Below, piece by piece: positions 60,740-64,000 of a DNA stretch of 64,000 nt; within the stretch, counting starts at the first letter, position 1, and the number at the start of each line of letters is the position of its first letter. This DNA is from Jacaranda mimosifolia (taxonomy: Eukaryota; Streptophyta; Magnoliopsida; Lamiales; Bignoniaceae). The position numbers and the translations under genes were made by a program. A model generated the notes under the pieces. It ran no database searches. It was not told where the DNA came from and saw only the letters and a list, made by a program, of their open reading frames with translations. The DNA lies in assembly GCA_018894105.1 (NCBI GenBank), contig CM032125.1, positions 34,085,032-34,149,031 on the forward strand, written 5' to 3'.

Positions 60740-61405
60740 CTACACCACAGAAACCAAAGACAAATCCGAACCATGCATCATAGATTTCTTGCCATCAAGC
60801 AAACAGTAGTCAATGATGACAGTGAGGTTAGACGGTGGTAGTAGCCATTGATCCACCTTGAAATGTATCTCAGAACAATTCTTGTCGAGCCTAGCGGTAG
60901 TCACTTCAATGTAGTTACAGTATCATGTGAGAGGAAAACCCGTTCCGCTAGAGGTGAGGTTTATCTTACAAACAGACTCATTCAAACATGTGCCTCGTCC
61001 ACTGAAGATGTCAATGTTTCCATACTTGAAGTACTCGTGTTCGGGGCCCATAAGCCCGCCCCATGATACCAGATTGTCGATAGTAATTCCATCATCATAT
61101 ACATCGTATAGACTTAAACTGATGTTAGACCCTGTCCCTTCCCCTGGGAGTGAGCCAGTCTTCACATACACGGTGTAAACACAATCCACATCATCCTGCA
61201 TTTTTTTCCACATTTTGAGTACAAAAACTTTAGAAATATGTGCAAAAATTAAACGAGGCATTATCGATTATTTTTTTTTTGGTGCATGAAATTTGAATTT
61301 AATAGTTATGAGATGTGATTGAAGAAAAAAAATACTTACACATCTGCAGATGGCGAGGCTGGAGGCAAGGATGAGGAGATGGAAGAAGAGGCGGTTGACT
61401 GCCAT
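60740..61405 (-). pseudogene. PLAT/LH2 domain stress protein gene with one nonsense codon
   Basis: Exons 61405-61340 and 61195-60740, with intron GTAAGT...GCAG. Exon 1 encodes a signal peptide (MAVNRLFFHLLILASSLAIC). Exon 2 encodes the PLAT domain: DDVDCVYTVYVKTGS, LYDVYDDGITIDNL, WGGLMGPEHEYFKYGNIDIFSGRG, CLNESVCKINLTS, then TGA at 60,923-60,925, then YCNYIEVTTARLDKNC, FKVDQWL and the stop at 60,740-60,742. The family reads WYVNYVEVT here, so the TGA replaces a TGG tryptophan. Total 174 codons including the stop, close to Arabidopsis PLAT1 (about 180), a small ER/secretory protein that promotes abiotic-stress tolerance. Everything else is intact, so this is a recent null, a strain-specific allele, or a sequencing error. 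As it stands it would make 112 residues. Confidence 0.85.
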
Positions 61406-61463
61406 TGAAATTGCATGCAACGTTTTTTCTGTAAATGCAAAGGAGCTGGACTTTTAGCCCAAC

Positions 61464-61471
61464 TATTTATA
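61464..61471 (-). promoter_or_regulatory. TATA box of the PLAT-domain gene
   Basis: tataaata on the minus strand, 59 bases upstream of the start codon at 61,405. A short upstream ATG at 61,416 is out of frame with the main start and could reduce translation. Confidence 0.65.
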
Positions 61472-61474
61472 ATA

Positions 61475-62600
61475 CTTTACATGTGAGGAAAAATAAATAA
61501 ATAATATAATAAAGCAAAAAAGTTGGTGGAAAATGTGCCAAATAAAGTACAAAGATATTTGTCGGAATTTGTATTGATGGGGGCATCTGGATGTCGCAAT
61601 TGGAGCGTTTGTTGATTCTTGATTGGTTTATTTATTTATTTTTCTTTTTTTTAATTGATAAAAAGGGAAGCCCACGTGATTACAATTGATTTGGCTTCCC
61701 CACTTTTTTCTTTTTGTCATTTTCTTAGCAACAACAAATGTTGATTTTATATTTTTTTGTTTAATAATTTCAAAATAATAATATTTGGGTTCTCAAGAAT
61801 CAAATTTTTTTTAATTGGTTGTATCCATTTCTGTTCTTTTTCGTATTGTCTTGTTATATTTTTTATTTTCTATTTTAATTGATTGTGTAAATACAATCCA
61901 CAATTTCGTATGAAAATATAGAAATTATGTCAAATTACTATCCTATAAATTTTATTACTTGTGTTACATAATTCTTATTATTTAATTCTTTCACATGATC
62001 AGAGGCAGAGACATATACAAAAATTTTAAATGTGGAGATAAACTACTTTTTATAACTAACAAAAAAGAAAGAAAATAAAATTGTACTATGTCAGTTAATG
62101 CAAGATTCTTATTTTTGATTTTCCTTCAGTAGAAGATATTGCCATAGTCTGCGTTGCTCTGTGGTTGAAGAAAACATGTCAGTGATTCTACAGAATATGA
62201 TAAGCAAACAATTTTCATGAGCTTAGTTGGACCGTTAGAGAATTAGGCAATGATGGAAATGCCATTGTATCTGATTCATAGGTCAATCAGCATTCCATCT
62301 TTCTTCATGCATACGCCTTTTGCCACATCAAACGTTTTCATCTACTTTCTATGAACGGCCTAATATAAAAATCAATTCTTACAATAAAAAAAATTATCTC
62401 TAAAATCATATATATTTTTAATCAAGCACTAATTCTACATAGGCACAATCCAAAAACAAAATTCTACCATTTTAATGATTCATATATATATATATATAAA
62501 CCCTTAAATTCTTGTCCGTGCACCATCAATTATATTACAAAGGGCATGAGCATTTATTGGCGAAATTGTTCATTCATATGTACCGCGATTTTAGGTGAAA
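61475..62600. other. Promoter side of the PLAT gene and AT-rich DNA
   Basis: No further gene is seen. A cacgtg-type motif (cccacgtgat, about 61,671) is an ABRE/G-box-like site about 270 bases upstream of the PLAT start. That would suit a stress gene, but a single hexamer is weak evidence. Confidence 0.4.
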
Positions 62601-62640
62601 CTAGTTTTGATCCCATACGTTGCATCGCATAATAATTATA
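62601..62640 (-). mobile_element. Helitron-type 3' terminus
   Basis: Read on the minus strand: ATGCGATGCAACGTATGGGA, ten bases later CTAG, then T. The imperfect stem and the core gcgatgca are shared with the ends at 1,353 and 63,677. The element would extend to the right. Confidence 0.5.
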
Positions 62641-63163
62641 AATATTGAATAAAAATAATTATTTATAAAAATAAAAATAAAAATTTTATTGTAAATATTT
62701 TTGAAATATCACACTAACAAAATAATTAAAAAAAATCATGGGTTAAAGAAAAATCATAACATAAAGAGAGTTTAAAAAAAAAAGCAAAAAATAAATATAA
62801 AATTTTAATTTACCACAAACCCAAGACTTCGAATTCCTTTTATAAATTAACCTGACTCATAAACATAAAAATTTATTAATATTAGTAAATCATATAAAAT
62901 TATAAATTAAATGCATAATAAAACTAATATAATTTGACTCACCAAGTAATTGAACCTATAGAGATGAAGAAAAACGAAAGAAATATTTTCATATCTTAAA
63001 ATATTAGTGTACTATATGTTTAGTTCTTTTTAGTATATATTATTTATATGAATTATGAGCTAAGATTAGGGAACTTAAAATAATTAGAATGTTGAATTGT
63101 GGAATAAAATATATTTTAGGAAATATTAAATTAAGGTGAAATTTTTGGGAGTAAAGATGGAAA

Positions 63164-63205
<42 letters not shown>

Positions 63206-63206
63206 G
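63164..63206. repeat. (GT)n(GA)n microsatellite
   Basis: About ten GT units followed by about eleven GA units. Confidence 0.97.
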
Positions 63207-63676
63207 TTTTTGTCAATCACAAAAGTTAACAAAACATACATAACAGTTATTCTTAATAATTAAAGGCAATAAAGGTTGTACTATATTTGGTAAGATTTTC
63301 AAATTCCTTAGCATATGTAGTCTTGAAATTATTAATTTAAAATAAATTAGCCATCATTTTACTTTATTTGAAATAAATATCTTATCATAATAATGTGGCT
63401 TATAATTTAATTTGAACCAATAATATAAGCATAGCTAGTTAATATGTAAATTAAAATTGGACGCATAAAAGTATAAATATTAAACATACGAAAAGTAATA
63501 AAATTGCTTTTGAAGAAATCAATTAAAAATATTAATACTAAAATAAATCATTTTTATAGTAAACCATCTATGGAAGATGTTGAGATGGCAAAAAAGAATA
63601 AAAATAACTTATCCACACCATTGCCACATAACAAACATTCTTAAAATAGGTTGAATAATATTTTGCTTTATATATA

Positions 63677-63714
63677 CTAGCTTGTATCCCATGCGTTGCA
63701 TTGGGTAATAATTT
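63677..63714 (-). mobile_element. Helitron-type 3' terminus
   Basis: Minus strand: CCCAATGCAACGCATGGG hairpin, then gatacaag, CTAG at 63,680-63,677, and T. This is the clearest of the minus-strand Helitron-like ends in the window. Confidence 0.6.
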
Positions 63715-64000
63715 TAAATTTAAATATATGTCATATTTAATATAATTATAGTTTAAATATTACAAATATTAAGCAAAAAAGAATAACTAATTTAATAAAA
63801 AATTCATAAAAATATTTTTGAATGCAATATAACGGTAGGAATAAGGGAAATATAACTATATTTCATGTCAATACGACTTATGTGTCATTAGAAGAAATGC
63901 TCTTGGAATTGCACCATTTCCATCAAATTTTCACATTTTCCCTACAGAACAATATATATTAAAAATAAAATGATATAGTGTATATATATTCAGTATTTAC

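Larger units (their letters stand above)
62641..64000. other. AT-rich repeat-derived DNA
   Basis: No gene is seen. It holds another Helitron-type end, a microsatellite, and stretches related to 56.1-58.2 kb. Confidence 0.5.

Overview
This is nuclear DNA from a flowering plant, almost certainly a eudicot. The evidence is genes split by short introns with GT/AG borders, AT-rich spacers, and a dense load of plant transposable elements (Tat-lineage Ty3/gypsy, CACTA, hAT, Tourist-like MITEs, SINEs, Helitron ends). The protein-coding families (YODA MAPKKK, Lsi2-like transporter, PLAT/LH2 stress protein, At1g76660-like protein) are all plant families. An asterid, perhaps of the Lamiales, is my guess from protein flavour only.

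Left part (1-13,430), minus strand: a tandem pair of YODA (YDA) MAP-kinase-kinase-kinase genes. The right copy (6,994-12,275, plus a leader exon near 13.2-13.4 kb) splices without any break into an 882-residue protein with every kinase motif intact. The left copy (1,673-5,072) keeps the same exon phases and an open frame through the kinase domain, but its glycine loop is damaged, DFG has become NYG, most of the long N-terminal regulatory region is gone, and one intron present in the other copy is absent. It looks like a YDA-derived pseudokinase. Related flanking sequence at 1-680 and 5,820-6,110 marks the duplication unit. A solo LTR sits in a YDA intron, and two SINEs lie beside the left copy.

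Middle-left (15.5-22.3 kb): an intact Lsi2-like efflux transporter gene (minus, three exons, 571 residues). A second copy of the whole segment lies at 47.75-52.2 kb, where the gene is dead (premature stop, frameshifts, lost splice donor, a 358-bp Tourist-like MITE in exon 1). The 15.5-18.3 kb part of the first copy has been interrupted by a hAT element and a SINE.

Centre (24,121-34,946): a complete 10.8-kb Tat-lineage LTR retrotransposon on the minus strand with a perfect 5-bp target-site duplication. Gag and pol share one frame, interrupted by two TAG codons. The element carries a spliced antisense extra gene on the plus strand with its own TATA box. Its LTRs differ at 14 of 770 positions by my hand count.

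Right of centre (35-45.5 kb): several hAT and Tourist-like MITEs, then a 5.4-kb CACTA element (39,150-44,530) with a TnpA-like gene broken by a 32-bp tandem duplication and no visible TnpD transposase, then a probable solo LTR. At 45.9-47.2 kb lies a pseudogene of the At1g76660-like family.

Right part (52.2-64 kb): mostly AT-rich repeat-derived DNA with tandem repeats, microsatellites and Helitron-type ends. The one gene here is a PLAT-domain stress-protein gene (60,740-61,405, minus) that is full length apart from a single TGA in place of a conserved tryptophan. All coordinates, exon borders and counts were worked out by eye from the sequence; no alignments or searches were run.
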